The notes under the pieces: model-generated
Databases searched by the model: none
What the model saw: only the letters and a program-made list of their open reading frames with translations
Told to the model about the DNA's origin: nothing
Translations under genes and position numbers: made by a program
Source of the DNA: Leifsonia sp. Leaf336
Lineage (GTDB): Bacteria > Actinomycetota > Actinomycetes > Actinomycetales > Microbacteriaceae
DNA length: 64,000 nt
Assembly: GCF_001423695.1 (NCBI RefSeq)
Contig: NZ_LMOZ01000003.1
Location: 353,018-417,017 of the forward strand
Direction of reading: 5' to 3'
Part shown: positions 1 through 8,642 of the stretch, piece by piece
Layout of the letters: every line of letters begins with the position of its first letter
Position numbering within the stretch: the first letter of the stretch is position 1

Positions 1-242
1 GCCAGCTTGATGTCGAAGTAGCCCTCGTCGTAGCCGATGCCGTCGGTGCTCGTGAACATCAGCCGCCGCGCCGCGTACGCTTCGCTCCAGCGCTCCTCGG
101 TGACCACGAGGTAGAGGTCGACGTCCGAATCCGGGCGCTCCGCTCCGCGCGCGACCGAGCCGCTGACGATGACGGCGAGCACCTCGGGGTCGGCCGACAC
201 GTCGGCGACATAGCGGGCGATCGCCCGCTCGTGATGCTCCAT
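1..242 (-). CDS. Nucleotidyltransferase-domain protein (3' part missing)
   Basis: Only the N-terminal 80 residues lie in the window; the gene runs off the left edge. Residues 28-42 hold the polymerase-beta/aminoglycoside-nucleotidyltransferase signature: G28-S29, then R32-G33, then D40-x-D42, the two metal-binding aspartates. The family transfers a nucleotidyl group to a small molecule or protein; the substrate cannot be told here. The ATG shares one base with the rhamnulokinase stop (TGATG), so it is translationally coupled to the end of the rhamnose operon. Its presence there is odd, since no rhamnose step needs nucleotidyl transfer. It may be a stand-alone resistance-type or MNT-like enzyme that merely rides on the operon. 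Confidence 0.75.
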   Translation of the reverse strand, partial: MEHHERAIARYVADVSADPEVLAVIVSGSVARGAERPDSDVDLYLVVTEERWSEAYAARRLMFTSTDGIGYDEGYFDIKL

Positions 243-1696
243 CAGCGCACGCTCACGTGCGCGGGCTCGTACCGCACCGGCGCGTAGTTGCGCGCGACCA
301 GGGCTCGGAGCGTCTCCAGGTCGCCGGAGAGCAGGCCTGCGGATCGCGCCTGCACGAGGGCGTTGCCGAGGGCGGTCGCCTCCACGGGCCCGGCCAGTAC
401 CGGCAGCCCGCTGCGGTCGGCCGTCGCCTGGCAGAGCAGCGCGTTGCGCGCTCCCCCTCCGACGATGTGCACCGTCTCCACCGGCACACCCGACAGCTCG
501 GACGCGGTGCGCACCGAAGCGGCGAACGCCTCCGCCAGGCTCTCGATGATCACCCGCACCATGCCGGCCGGGCTCGCCGGGGCACGGAGGCCGCGCTCGG
601 CGAACCAGCCTCCGATACGCGACGGGAGGTCGCCCGGCGCCAGGAAACGCGGGTCGTCGGCGTCGAACAGCTCCGACGGACGCGGTAGCTCGGATGCCTC
701 GGCGAGCAGGCTCTCCAGACTCACGTGGAGGCCGCGCCGCTGCCACTCGCGGATGGACTCGCTCAGCAACCACAGCCCCATCACGTTGTGGAGGTAGCGG
801 ATGCGGCCGTCCACGCCGCCCTCGTTCGTGAAGTTGGCGGCGCGGCCTTCGTCGCTGACGACCCGATGCGACAGCTCGACGCCCACCAGGCCCCAGGTTC
901 CGCACGAGATGTAGGCGGCGCGGGAGGCCTCCATCGGCACGGCGACGACGGCCGAGGCAGTGTCGTGCGATCCGACCGCGGTGACCGCGGGGCCGGCGCC
1001 GCCGAACGGGAGGTCGAGCGCCGGCAGCAGCGAGCCGACGGCCGTTCCGGCGTCGACCAGCGGCGCGAACAGCGAGCGCCGCAGCCCCAGCCGCGAGATG
1101 AGGGGGTCGTTCCACGTCCCGTCCGCGGTGAGCAGCCCGGTCGTGGAGGCGTTGGAGCGCTCGGCGATCGCCTGCCCGCTCAGCCAGTAGGTGACGAGGT
1201 CGGGGACGAGCAGGAACCCGTCGGCCGCCTCCGACACCCCGGTCTCCTGGTCGTGCGCCAACTGGTACAGCGAGTTGAAGGGGAGGAACTGGAGGCCGCC
1301 CTCCCGGTACAGCTCCTCCGGCGACACCCGGTCGTGCACCAGCGCGACGCCCTCCTCTGTGCGCTCGTCGCGGTAGTGGTACGGCTCACCCAACAGCCGG
1401 CCGGCGCGCAGCAGCCCGTAGTCGACCGCCCACGCGTCGACGCCGACGCTCGCGAGGCCCGGCTCGGACCGGGCGACCGCGCCCAGCCCCTCCAGCACGC
1501 GGGAGAACAGCCCGGTCAGATCCCAGTGCAGAGCCGCACGGCCCCCCTCCCACAGCCGCACGGGTGTGTTGACGAAGCGTGCCGCCTCGGTGAGCTCGAG
1601 GGTGTTCGCCCCGACGCGGGCGTGCATGACGCGCCCGCTGGTCGCGCCGAGGTCGACCGCGGCGACCGCGCCCGACGCGGAAGCTCCGGCACTCAT
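242..1696 (-). CDS. rhaB: Rhamnulokinase
   Basis: FGGY-family sugar kinase of 484 residues, the usual length. It phosphorylates L-rhamnulose to L-rhamnulose 1-phosphate with ATP in the cytoplasm. The phosphate-1 motif DLGATSGR is at residues 15-22, the GVDAWAVDYG segment with the expected catalytic aspartate follows near residue 88, and the adenosine-binding stretch with HIVGGGARN is near the C-terminus. It lies 13 bp after the fused aldolase/dehydrogenase gene and is followed without a gap by a nucleotidyltransferase gene. FGGY kinases vary in substrate, but the neighbours (isomerase, aldolase, mutarotase, rhamnosidase) make rhamnulose the clear choice. Confidence 0.93.
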   Translation of the reverse strand: MSAGASASGAVAAVDLGATSGRVMHARVGANTLELTEAARFVNTPVRLWEGGRAALHWDLTGLFSRVLEGLGAVARSEPGLASVGVDAWAVDYGLLRAGRLLGEPYHYRDERTEEGVALVHDRVSPEELYREGGLQFLPFNSLYQLAHDQETGVSEAADGFLLVPDLVTYWLSGQAIAERSNASTTGLLTADGTWNDPLISRLGLRRSLFAPLVDAGTAVGSLLPALDLPFGGAGPAVTAVGSHDTASAVVAVPMEASRAAYISCGTWGLVGVELSHRVVSDEGRAANFTNEGGVDGRIRYLHNVMGLWLLSESIREWQRRGLHVSLESLLAEASELPRPSELFDADDPRFLAPGDLPSRIGGWFAERGLRAPASPAGMVRVIIESLAEAFAASVRTASELSGVPVETVHIVGGGARNALLCQATADRSGLPVLAGPVEATALGNALVQARSAGLLSGDLETLRALVARNYAPVRYEPAHVSVR

Positions 1697-1709
1697 CGCA
1701 CGGTCCCGT

Positions 1710-3746
1710 TCATCGGAGGAAGGCCGCCGCGACGCCCGCGTCGACGGGGATGTGGAGGCCGGTGGTGTGGTCGAGGTCGCTGGAGGTGAGCACGGCGACC
1801 GCGTTGGCGACGTTCTCGGGCAGCACCTCCCGCTTCAGCAGGGTGCGCTGCGCGTAGTACTTACCCAGCTCCTCCTCGGGCACGCCGTAGACGGCGGCGC
1901 GCTTGGCGCCCCAGCCACCGGCGAAGATGCCGGAGCCGCGCACGACGCCGTCGGGGTTGATGCCGTTGACCTTGACGCCGTAATCGCCGAGCTCGGCGGC
2001 CAGCAGCCGCACCTGGTGGGCCTGGTCGGCCTTGGTGGCGGAGTAGGCGATGTTGTTCGGGCCGGCGAAGACCGAGTTCTTGGAGGAGATGTAGACGATG
2101 TCGCCGCCGAGGCCCTGCTCGATGAGGACTTTCGCGGCCGCCTTCGAGACGAGGAACGAGCCCTTGGCCATGACGTCGTGCTGGAGGTCCCAGTCCGCCT
2201 CGGTCGTCTCCAGCAGCGGCTTGGAGATCGAAAGACCGGCGTTGTTGACGATCAGGTCGAGGCCGCCGAACTGCAGCAGCGCCTCCTGGATGCCGTCGGC
2301 GATGTCCTTCTCGCTGGTGACGTTCGCCGCCACGCCGATCGCGACGTCTGTGCTGCCGAGCTCGGCCGCGGCGGCCTGCGCCTTCTCGAGGTCGAGGTCG
2401 GCGATGACCACGCAGGCGCCCTCGGCCGCGAGCCGGGTGGCGATGGCCTTGCCGATGCCGGAAGCCGCGCCGGTGACGAGCGCGATGCGGCCCGCGTGCG
2501 ACTTGGGCTTCGGCATCCGCTGCAGCTTGGCCTCCTCGAGCGACCAGTACTCGATGTTGAACTTCTCCGCGTCGGAGATCGGAGCGTAGGTCGACAGCGC
2601 CTCCGCGCGGCGCATCACGTTGATGGCATTGATGTAGAACTCGCCGGCGACGCGGGCCGTCTGCTTGTCCTTGCCGTAGGAGAACATCCCGACGCCCGGG
2701 ATCAGCACGATCGCCGGGTCGGCGCCGCGCATCGCGGGCGACTCGGGCGTCGCGTACTGCTCGTAGTAGGCGGTGTACTCGGCACGGTACTGCTCGTGCA
2801 GCACCTGCAGCCGCTCGATCGACTCCTCCACGGAGGCGTCGGCCGGCAGGTCGAGGATCAACGGCTTGACCTTCGTGCGCAGGAAGTGGTCCGGGCAGGA
2901 GGTGCCGAGCGCGCCGAGCCGCGAGTGCTCCTCCGAGGCGAGGAAGTCGAGCACGACGTCGTCGTCGGTGAACGAGCCGACCTGCGGCTTGTCCGTGGAC
3001 GCCAGCCCGCGGATCGTCGGCGCCAGCGCGGCGGCCTTCGCGCGGCGCTCGGCGGCGGCGAGGGGTTCGTTGGCCGCGATGCGCGGGCCGAACGGCTCGG
3101 GACGCCCGTGTTCCTCGATGTAGTCGGCGGCCGTCTGGATGATCCACAGCGAGTTGGCCTCGGCCTCCTCGGAGGTGTCGCCCCACGCCGTGATGCCGTG
3201 CCCGCCGAGCACGGTGCCGATCGCGTCCGGGTTCGCCGCCTTGATCGCGGCGATGTCGAGGCCTAGCTGGAAGCCCGGACGACGCCACGGCACCCACACC
3301 ACTTTGCCGCCGAACACCTTCTCGGTCAGCGCCTCCCCGTCGGCGGCCGTCGCGATCGCGATGCCCGAGTCCGGGTGCAGGTGGTCGACGTGCGCGGCGT
3401 CGACCAGGCCGTGCATGGCCGTGTCGATCGACGGTGCGGCTCCGCCCTTGCCGTGCAGCGTGTAATCGAACGCGGCGACCATCTCGTCCTCGCGCTCCAC
3501 GCCCGGGTACACGTTCTGGAGGGCGCGCAGGCGGTCGAGCCGCAGCACGGCGAGCCCGGCCTCCGTCAGGGTGCCGAGATCGCCTCCTGAGCCCTTGACC
3601 CACAGCAGCTCGACCGGCTCACCGGTCACCGGGTCGGTCTCGGTGCCCTTGGCGGAGGTGTTGCCCCCGGCGTAGTTCGTGTTCTTCGGGTCGGCGCCGA
3701 GGCGGTTCGACCGGGCCAGGAGGGCCGCGACGGTCTCGTTCGTCAT
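1710..3746 (-). CDS. rhaEW: Bifunctional rhamnulose-1-phosphate aldolase / L-lactaldehyde dehydrogenase
   Basis: Fusion protein of 678 residues. The N-terminal class II aldolase domain (about 1-410) cleaves L-rhamnulose 1-phosphate to DHAP and L-lactaldehyde; likely Zn ligands are H122 and H124 in DHLHPDSG and H183 in GGHGI. The C-terminal short-chain dehydrogenase domain (about 418-678) has TGAASGIG at 425-432, NNAG at 501-504 and the catalytic Y568-x3-K572, and is expected to oxidise lactaldehyde to lactate. The ATG at 3746 is preceded by GAAGGA and gives the family N-terminus; a longer open frame upstream is not used. It sits between rhaI (31-bp gap) and rhaB (13-bp gap). Such fusions are known from Bacteroidetes, rhizobia, Bacillus and actinobacteria. 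Confidence 0.92.
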   Translation of the reverse strand: MTNETVAALLARSNRLGADPKNTNYAGGNTSAKGTETDPVTGEPVELLWVKGSGGDLGTLTEAGLAVLRLDRLRALQNVYPGVEREDEMVAAFDYTLHGKGGAAPSIDTAMHGLVDAAHVDHLHPDSGIAIATAADGEALTEKVFGGKVVWVPWRRPGFQLGLDIAAIKAANPDAIGTVLGGHGITAWGDTSEEAEANSLWIIQTAADYIEEHGRPEPFGPRIAANEPLAAAERRAKAAALAPTIRGLASTDKPQVGSFTDDDVVLDFLASEEHSRLGALGTSCPDHFLRTKVKPLILDLPADASVEESIERLQVLHEQYRAEYTAYYEQYATPESPAMRGADPAIVLIPGVGMFSYGKDKQTARVAGEFYINAINVMRRAEALSTYAPISDAEKFNIEYWSLEEAKLQRMPKPKSHAGRIALVTGAASGIGKAIATRLAAEGACVVIADLDLEKAQAAAAELGSTDVAIGVAANVTSEKDIADGIQEALLQFGGLDLIVNNAGLSISKPLLETTEADWDLQHDVMAKGSFLVSKAAAKVLIEQGLGGDIVYISSKNSVFAGPNNIAYSATKADQAHQVRLLAAELGDYGVKVNGINPDGVVRGSGIFAGGWGAKRAAVYGVPEEELGKYYAQRTLLKREVLPENVANAVAVLTSSDLDHTTGLHIPVDAGVAAAFLR

Positions 3747-3777
3747 TCTGCGTGTGTCCTTCGGTGATGGTCGGCGC

Positions 3778-4941
3778 TCAGGCGCCCCAGCCGGCCTGGG
3801 TGCCGCCGACGCGCTCGGTCTCGATCTTCTGCTGGTAGCCGGAGGCCTTGTAGGCGGCCATCGGGTCGGCCGGGAGGCCGCGCGACTCACGGAAGGCGGC
3901 CAGGTCGGCGCGCACGTCGGTGTTGAACGCGTCCATGAACACGGTGTTGGCGGCGAGCACGTCGCCGGCGACCTGGGCGGCGGCCAAGGCCTCCGTGTCG
4001 ACCAGCAGCGCCTTGGCGGTGGCCTCCTGGACGTTGAGCACCGAGCGGATCTGGCCCGGGATCTTCGCCTCCAGATTGTGGCACTGGTCGAGCATGAACG
4101 CGACGTCCGGGTTGGCGTAGCCGCCGCCCTGGATCACCTCGAAGATGATCCGGAACAGCTGGAAGGGGTCGGCGGCGCCCACGATCAGGTCGTCGTCGGC
4201 GTAGAAGCGGCTGTTGAAGTCGAACGAGCCGAGCTTGCCCAGGCGCAGCAGCTGCATGACGATGAACTCGATGTTGGTGCCCGGCGCGTGGTGACCGGTG
4301 TCGAGGCACACGACCGCACGGTCGCCCAGAGCTGCGGTCTGCACGTAGCTGGTCCCCCAGTCCGGAACATCGGTGTGGTAGAACGCCGGCTCGAAGAACT
4401 TGTACTCCAGCACCAGCCGCTGGCCCTCGCCGATGCGCTCGTAGATCTTCTGGAGGCTGTCGGCCAGGCGGTCCTGCCGGGCGCGCATCGAGTCCTGGCC
4501 CGGGTAGTTCGTGCCGTCGGCGAGCCAGATCTTCAGGTCGCGCGACCCGGTCTCGTTCATGATGTCGATGCACTCGAAGTGGTGATCGATCGCCTTCTGA
4601 CGGATGCGGTCGTCCCAGTGGGTGACCGAGCCGAACTTGTAGTCGTCGTCCTGGAACGTGTTCGAGTTCACCGTGCCGAGCTCGACCCCGTTGTCCTGGG
4701 CGTGCTTGCGCAGATCGGCGTAGGAGTCGACCTTGTCCCACGGGATGTGCAGGGCGACCGTGGGCGCCAGCCCGGTGTGCTTGTGCACCTGGGCGGCGTC
4801 CGAGATCTTCTCGTACGGGTCGCGGGCCGTGCCCGGCGTGCCGAACACGCGGAAGCGCGTGCCGGAGTTGCCGAACGCCCACGAAGGGAGCTCGATCGCC
4901 TGCAGCGCGAGCTGCGAGCGGATGTCGTCGGTGAGGGTCAT
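3778..4941 (-). CDS. rhaI: L-rhamnose isomerase
   Basis: Sugar isomerase/TIM-barrel protein of 387 residues, of the Pseudomonas stutzeri RhaI type rather than the E. coli RhaA type. It interconverts L-rhamnose and L-rhamnulose using divalent metal. Candidate metal and catalytic residues lie in LEYKFFEPAFYHTD (Glu), CLDTGHHAPG (Asp, His) and DFNSRFYADDD (Asp). The ATG at 4941 follows a strong AAAGGGAG ribosome site, so the ten-residue upstream extension of the open frame is not used. It is second in the rhamnose operon, 52 bp after the mutarotase gene. Some members of this family act on several aldoses, but the operon points to rhamnose. Confidence 0.92.
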   Translation of the reverse strand: MTLTDDIRSQLALQAIELPSWAFGNSGTRFRVFGTPGTARDPYEKISDAAQVHKHTGLAPTVALHIPWDKVDSYADLRKHAQDNGVELGTVNSNTFQDDDYKFGSVTHWDDRIRQKAIDHHFECIDIMNETGSRDLKIWLADGTNYPGQDSMRARQDRLADSLQKIYERIGEGQRLVLEYKFFEPAFYHTDVPDWGTSYVQTAALGDRAVVCLDTGHHAPGTNIEFIVMQLLRLGKLGSFDFNSRFYADDDLIVGAADPFQLFRIIFEVIQGGGYANPDVAFMLDQCHNLEAKIPGQIRSVLNVQEATAKALLVDTEALAAAQVAGDVLAANTVFMDAFNTDVRADLAAFRESRGLPADPMAAYKASGYQQKIETERVGGTQAGWGA

Positions 4942-4993
4942 GGTCTCCCTTTCGTCGTTGTCCTGATGCATGTGGGGCGGCGTGCGAGGCCGC

Positions 4994-5311
4994 TCAGTGG
5001 AGGTGGAAGTATTCGGTCAGCCGCTTCATGGTGGAGTCGGGAGCGGCCTCCTCGGCGAAGTAGCCGACCATGGTCGCCTGCCAGCGCGCGTTGACCTCGT
5101 GCTCGTTCATCGCGGCGATCGCGCCCTCGAAGTCGTCGGTCTCCACGACGCCGACGACCAGTGCCGCCTCCGGATCGACGAAGAGCGAGTAGTTCGACCA
5201 GCCGCTCTCGCGGAGCGCATCGAGCATCTCCGGCCAGACGGTCTCGTGCGCGGCCAGGTAGTCGTCCACGCGCTCCGGCTTCAGCCGCATCGTGAAGCAG
5301 ACCCGTTCCAC
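4994..5311 (-). CDS. rhaM: L-rhamnose mutarotase
   Basis: Small ferredoxin-like-fold epimerase of 105 residues that interconverts the alpha and beta anomers of L-rhamnose and so feeds the isomerase. With the GTG start at 5311 the conserved residues fall at Y18 and H22, the same numbers as the active-site Tyr and His of E. coli RhaM, which supports this start. AGGGAG lies five bases upstream. The open frame extends further upstream but that part covers the operator region and is not family-like. It is the first gene of the rhamnose catabolic operon and directly follows two tandem LacI-type palindromes. Confidence 0.9.
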   Translation of the reverse strand: MERVCFTMRLKPERVDDYLAAHETVWPEMLDALRESGWSNYSLFVDPEAALVVGVVETDDFEGAIAAMNEHEVNARWQATMVGYFAEEAAPDSTMKRLTEYFHLH

Positions 5312-5330
5312 GTCAACTCCCTCGTCGTTC

Positions 5331-5342
5331 TGAATCGATTCA
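5331..5342. promoter_or_regulatory. LacI-type operator, proximal copy upstream of rhaM
   Basis: Perfect 12-bp palindrome TGAATCGATTCA with the central CG typical of LacI-family operators. It lies about 20 bp before the rhaM GTG start and is repeated exactly 15 bp away. The likely ligand is the LacI-family protein encoded at 11298-12308; that link is inferred from proximity. Confidence 0.75.
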
Positions 5343-5345
5343 AGA

Positions 5346-5357
5346 TGAATCGATTCA
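5346..5357. promoter_or_regulatory. LacI-type operator, distal copy upstream of rhaM
   Basis: Second exact copy of TGAATCGATTCA, 15 bp centre-to-centre from the first. Immediately beyond it, on the minus strand, TATCCT (5359-5364) could be the -10 element of the rhaM promoter, which would place both operators over and just after the transcription start, a blocking position. No good -35 element is visible. Confidence 0.7.
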
Positions 5358-5442
5358 AAGGATAACACAGTGTGCGAAGCAGCACGCGGCGCGGTCGTCG
5401 AGCAGAGACGTCCGCGCCGCATGCCGATCACCTCCCGATCGC

Positions 5443-7734
5443 TCAGCGCATCGCGCCGATGGATGCGGGAATCTCCGCGGTGACTGAGACCGGCCCACCG
5501 CTCAACTGCTGGTCTTCGCGCCCGGGCAGCCGCAGGATGCCCTCCACGCCCTCCGGGAGCTCGGCGTCGACCGTCAGGAGGTCGCCGTCGAGACTCCAGC
5601 GCACCGAGACCCGCCCGTGCGGGGTCTCGAGCGAGGTGGCCGCCTCGGTCAGACCTCCTCCGGGCTGCGGGGCGACGAGCACCGACGCGTAGCCCGGCTT
5701 CAGCGGGGCGAGCCCGCCGACGACGCGGTGCATCCAGTCGGCGACCGCACCGAGCGCGTAGTGGTTGAACGAGGTCATCTCACCCGGATTGATGGTGCCG
5801 TCCGGCAGCATCGAGTCCCAGCGCTCCCAGACCGTGGTCGCGCCCATGGTGACCGGGTAGAGCCACGACGGGCACTCCTTCTCCAGCAGCAGCCGGTAGG
5901 CGACGTCGGTGCGGCCGGTCTTCGTGAGCGCGTCCGCGATGAACGGCGTGCCGGCGAAGCCCGTCGAGATGCGGTAGCCGGCTTCGGCCGCGAGCTCCGC
6001 GAGCCGGTCGCCCGCGACCTCCTCGTCGGCCGCGTCGAGCAGCCCGAACTGGATCGCCAGCGCGTACACCGTTGTGCAGTCGCTCTTCACGATTCCGTCC
6101 CGCACGTACTCGCGGTCGAAGGCCTCCCGGAGGCCATCGGCGATGGCGCGGAACTCCGCCTCCTCGTCAGGGCGGCCGAGCAGTGCGGCCGTGTCCGCCA
6201 CGACCCGCGCGGAGTAGTAGGCGCACGCGGTCGCCACGACGCCCTTGTCGGCCTTCGCGGCGGCGGGGTTCTCCGGCGGGGCGTCCGGATCGAGCCAGTC
6301 GCCGAACTGGAAGTTCGCGTCCCACACGCCGCTCGGCGAGAGCAGCGACTTCACGCGGCGGACGTGCGAGGTCATCGACCCGAACTGCCGTTCGAGCACC
6401 GCGGTGTCGCCGTACGCCTGGTAGAGCGTCCACGGCACCCACACCGCGGCGTCCGACCAGATCGCCGTCGAGTCCGGCTCGCCGAACTCCGACGAGCGGT
6501 CGCGGTCGTGGTACTTGAGCACATCCGGGATGACGAAGCCGACGATCCCGTCGTGGTGCTGCTGCTCGAGGTCGAGATCGACCAGCCAGTCGGAGAGGAA
6601 CGCGTCCACGTCGTACAGGAACGCCGCCGTCGGCGCGAACGCCGCGATGTCGCCGGTCCAGCCCAGGCGCTCGTCGCGCTGCGGGCAGTCGGTGGGCACG
6701 TCGAGGAAGTTGCCGCGCATCCCCCAGACCACGTTCTCGTGGAACTGGTTGAGCAGAGGATCGGAGGTGCTGAACTCGCCGATGCGGGTCAGCTCCGAAC
6801 CGACCGCGATCGCCGTCAGGTCCTCGGCCTTCAGCTCGCCCGGCCAGCCCGAGACCTCCGCGTAGCGGAAGCCGTGGAAGGTGAACGTGGGCTCGAACTC
6901 GTCCGTGCCTCCGCTCAGGATGTAGCGGTCGGTGGCCTTCGCGGAGCGCAGCGGCCGCACGCCCAGTTCGCCGTGCTCGAGCACCTCCGCGTGCCGGATG
7001 GTCACCTCCGTGCCCGCCGGGCCCTGCACGCGCACCTTGATCCAGCCGACGAGGTTCTGCCCGAAGTCGACGAGCGTCTTGCCCGACGGGGAGGTGCTGA
7101 TCTCCTGCACGGGGAGGCTCGCCCAGCGCTTCACGGACGGGCCGATGTACGGCTCCAGCTTCGCGGCGTCGAACTCGAGCGCGTGCGCGCCGGTCCAGCC
7201 CTCGCCGGAGAAGCCGGGCTTCTTCCACGCGTCGTCCCGGAGGCGGGCGTCGATCGTCTCGCCGTCGTACAGGTCGTTCGCGAGCACGGCGCTCGGACCG
7301 CTAGCCCAGCTGTCGTCGGTGACGACGAGCTGAGTGCTGCCGTCGGCGAATTCGACCTCCAGCTGTGCGAAAGCGCCGATCGCGTCGCCGTACCAGGAGC
7401 CGCCGCCCGACCAGCCGAGACGGCCGCCGAACCAGCCCTTGCCGAGCGCGATGCCGAGCACGGTCGAGCCCTCACCGGCGCTCGCCTCCACCAGCGCGGT
7501 GACGTCGTAGGTCGCGTAGCGCAGGCGCCACTCGTAGCTGCTCCAGCCCGGCGTGAGCACGTCGTCGGAGACGGCGCGGCCGTTCAGCCAGGCCTCCACC
7601 ACCCCCTGGGCGCTGAGTGCGAGGGTGGCTCGGGTGACGGCGCCGTGGCCGTCCTCGAGCGAGAACTCCCTCCGCAGCAGCGGAGCCCCGGCGAAGTCCT
7701 CGTCCGCGGCGATCATCTGGGCGTGCCAAGTCAT
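5443..7734 (-). CDS. Alpha-L-rhamnosidase, GH78, cytoplasmic
   Basis: 763-residue GH78 enzyme that hydrolyses terminal alpha-L-rhamnose from glycosides. The N-terminal half is beta-sandwich (rhamnosidase N and concanavalin-like domains, about 1-320); the catalytic (alpha/alpha)6 barrel follows. The GH78 signature DVPTDCPQRDERLGWTGD is at 345-362, with E355 aligned to the general acid; E637 in TTVWERWD aligns to the general base of characterised enzymes. There is no signal peptide, so it acts on imported rhamnosides. It is the last gene of the binding protein-permease-permease operon (74 bp after the second permease). The longer open frame upstream overlaps the permease gene out of frame and is not the protein. 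Confidence 0.92.
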   Translation of the reverse strand: MTWHAQMIAADEDFAGAPLLRREFSLEDGHGAVTRATLALSAQGVVEAWLNGRAVSDDVLTPGWSSYEWRLRYATYDVTALVEASAGEGSTVLGIALGKGWFGGRLGWSGGGSWYGDAIGAFAQLEVEFADGSTQLVVTDDSWASGPSAVLANDLYDGETIDARLRDDAWKKPGFSGEGWTGAHALEFDAAKLEPYIGPSVKRWASLPVQEISTSPSGKTLVDFGQNLVGWIKVRVQGPAGTEVTIRHAEVLEHGELGVRPLRSAKATDRYILSGGTDEFEPTFTFHGFRYAEVSGWPGELKAEDLTAIAVGSELTRIGEFSTSDPLLNQFHENVVWGMRGNFLDVPTDCPQRDERLGWTGDIAAFAPTAAFLYDVDAFLSDWLVDLDLEQQHHDGIVGFVIPDVLKYHDRDRSSEFGEPDSTAIWSDAAVWVPWTLYQAYGDTAVLERQFGSMTSHVRRVKSLLSPSGVWDANFQFGDWLDPDAPPENPAAAKADKGVVATACAYYSARVVADTAALLGRPDEEAEFRAIADGLREAFDREYVRDGIVKSDCTTVYALAIQFGLLDAADEEVAGDRLAELAAEAGYRISTGFAGTPFIADALTKTGRTDVAYRLLLEKECPSWLYPVTMGATTVWERWDSMLPDGTINPGEMTSFNHYALGAVADWMHRVVGGLAPLKPGYASVLVAPQPGGGLTEAATSLETPHGRVSVRWSLDGDLLTVDAELPEGVEGILRLPGREDQQLSGGPVSVTAEIPASIGAMR

Positions 7735-7808
7735 AGTTTCCGTCTCCGGTTTCGTTTCGTTCGGTCTTCGTGTTCGATGTGTGCGGTCGATGCGGGCAGC
7801 GGTCTGCG

Positions 7809-8642
7809 TCAGCCCTTGACGGCGCCGCTGGTCATGCCCGCGACGATCTGCCGGTTGAAGAAGATGTAAGCGACCAGCGGCGGGATGGTGATGAGCAGGA
7901 TGTCCATGAAGAGCAGGTTGTAGAAGCTCAGGTTCTGCCCGGAGAACGTGTAGAGCGTGGTCTGCACGGTGGCGTTGTCGGAGCCGGGGAGGAAGTACAG
8001 CGGTCCGGCGAAGTCGTTGAAGACGAACACCGACTGCACGACGATCACGGTCACGATCACCGGCCGCAGCAGCGGCAGGATGACCTGGAAGAACAGCCGC
8101 ACCCGGCCGGCGCCGTCGAGCACCGCCGCCTCGTCGAGCTCCCGCGGCACCGTGTTGAAGAACGCCCGGAACAGCAGGATGCAGAAGGAGAGGCCGAAGG
8201 TCGTCTCGATCAGGATCATGCCCGGCATCGTCTTGTAGAGCCCGACGCCCTGCAGCACCCAGATGGTGGGCACCACGGCCGGCGGAACGATCAGTCCGGC
8301 GAGCACGAAGAAGTTGACCACGGGGCCCCACTTGCTCCGCTTGCGAGCGAGCACATAGCCGGCCATCGCCGACAGCACGACCATGAGGATCACCGACCCG
8401 AGCGTGAGGATGAAGGAGTTGAGGAACGCCCTCCAGATCAGGCCGTCGCCGCTCTGAAGCACGGCGATCAGGTTGTCGAAGAAGTGCCATTCCTTCGGCC
8501 AGGAGAAGGCGAGGCTGGAGGCTTCGTCGGGAGTCTTCGCGGCCTGCAGCACGACGAAGGCGAGGGGCACGAGGAAGATGACGACGGAGATGAGGATCGC
8601 GATGACACCGACGATCCAGGCGCGGGTCTTGGCGCGGGTCAC
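7809..8642 (-). CDS. Carbohydrate ABC transporter permease, MalG type (rhamnose/rhamnoside)
   Basis: 277-residue inner-membrane permease with about six hydrophobic helices and the EAA loop ELDEAAVLDGAGRVRLFFQV that contacts the ATPase. It pairs with the MalF-type permease next door to import rhamnose or rhamnosides delivered by the lipoprotein at 9664-10983. The GTG start overlaps the upstream permease stop by four bases (GTGA), a standard coupling. No ATP-binding subunit gene is in this operon; actinobacterial CUT1 importers often share an MsiK-type ATPase encoded elsewhere. Confidence 0.9.
   Translation of the reverse strand: MTRAKTRAWIVGVIAILISVVIFLVPLAFVVLQAAKTPDEASSLAFSWPKEWHFFDNLIAVLQSGDGLIWRAFLNSFILTLGSVILMVVLSAMAGYVLARKRSKWGPVVNFFVLAGLIVPPAVVPTIWVLQGVGLYKTMPGMILIETTFGLSFCILLFRAFFNTVPRELDEAAVLDGAGRVRLFFQVILPLLRPVIVTVIVVQSVFVFNDFAGPLYFLPGSDNATVQTTLYTFSGQNLSFYNLLFMDILLITIPPLVAYIFFNRQIVAGMTSGAVKG

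Noticed and set aside
5443-8490. A 1015-residue reading of the GH78 gene
   Set aside because: The extra N-terminal part is the permease gene read in the wrong frame; the ATG at 7734 gives a start that fits the family.
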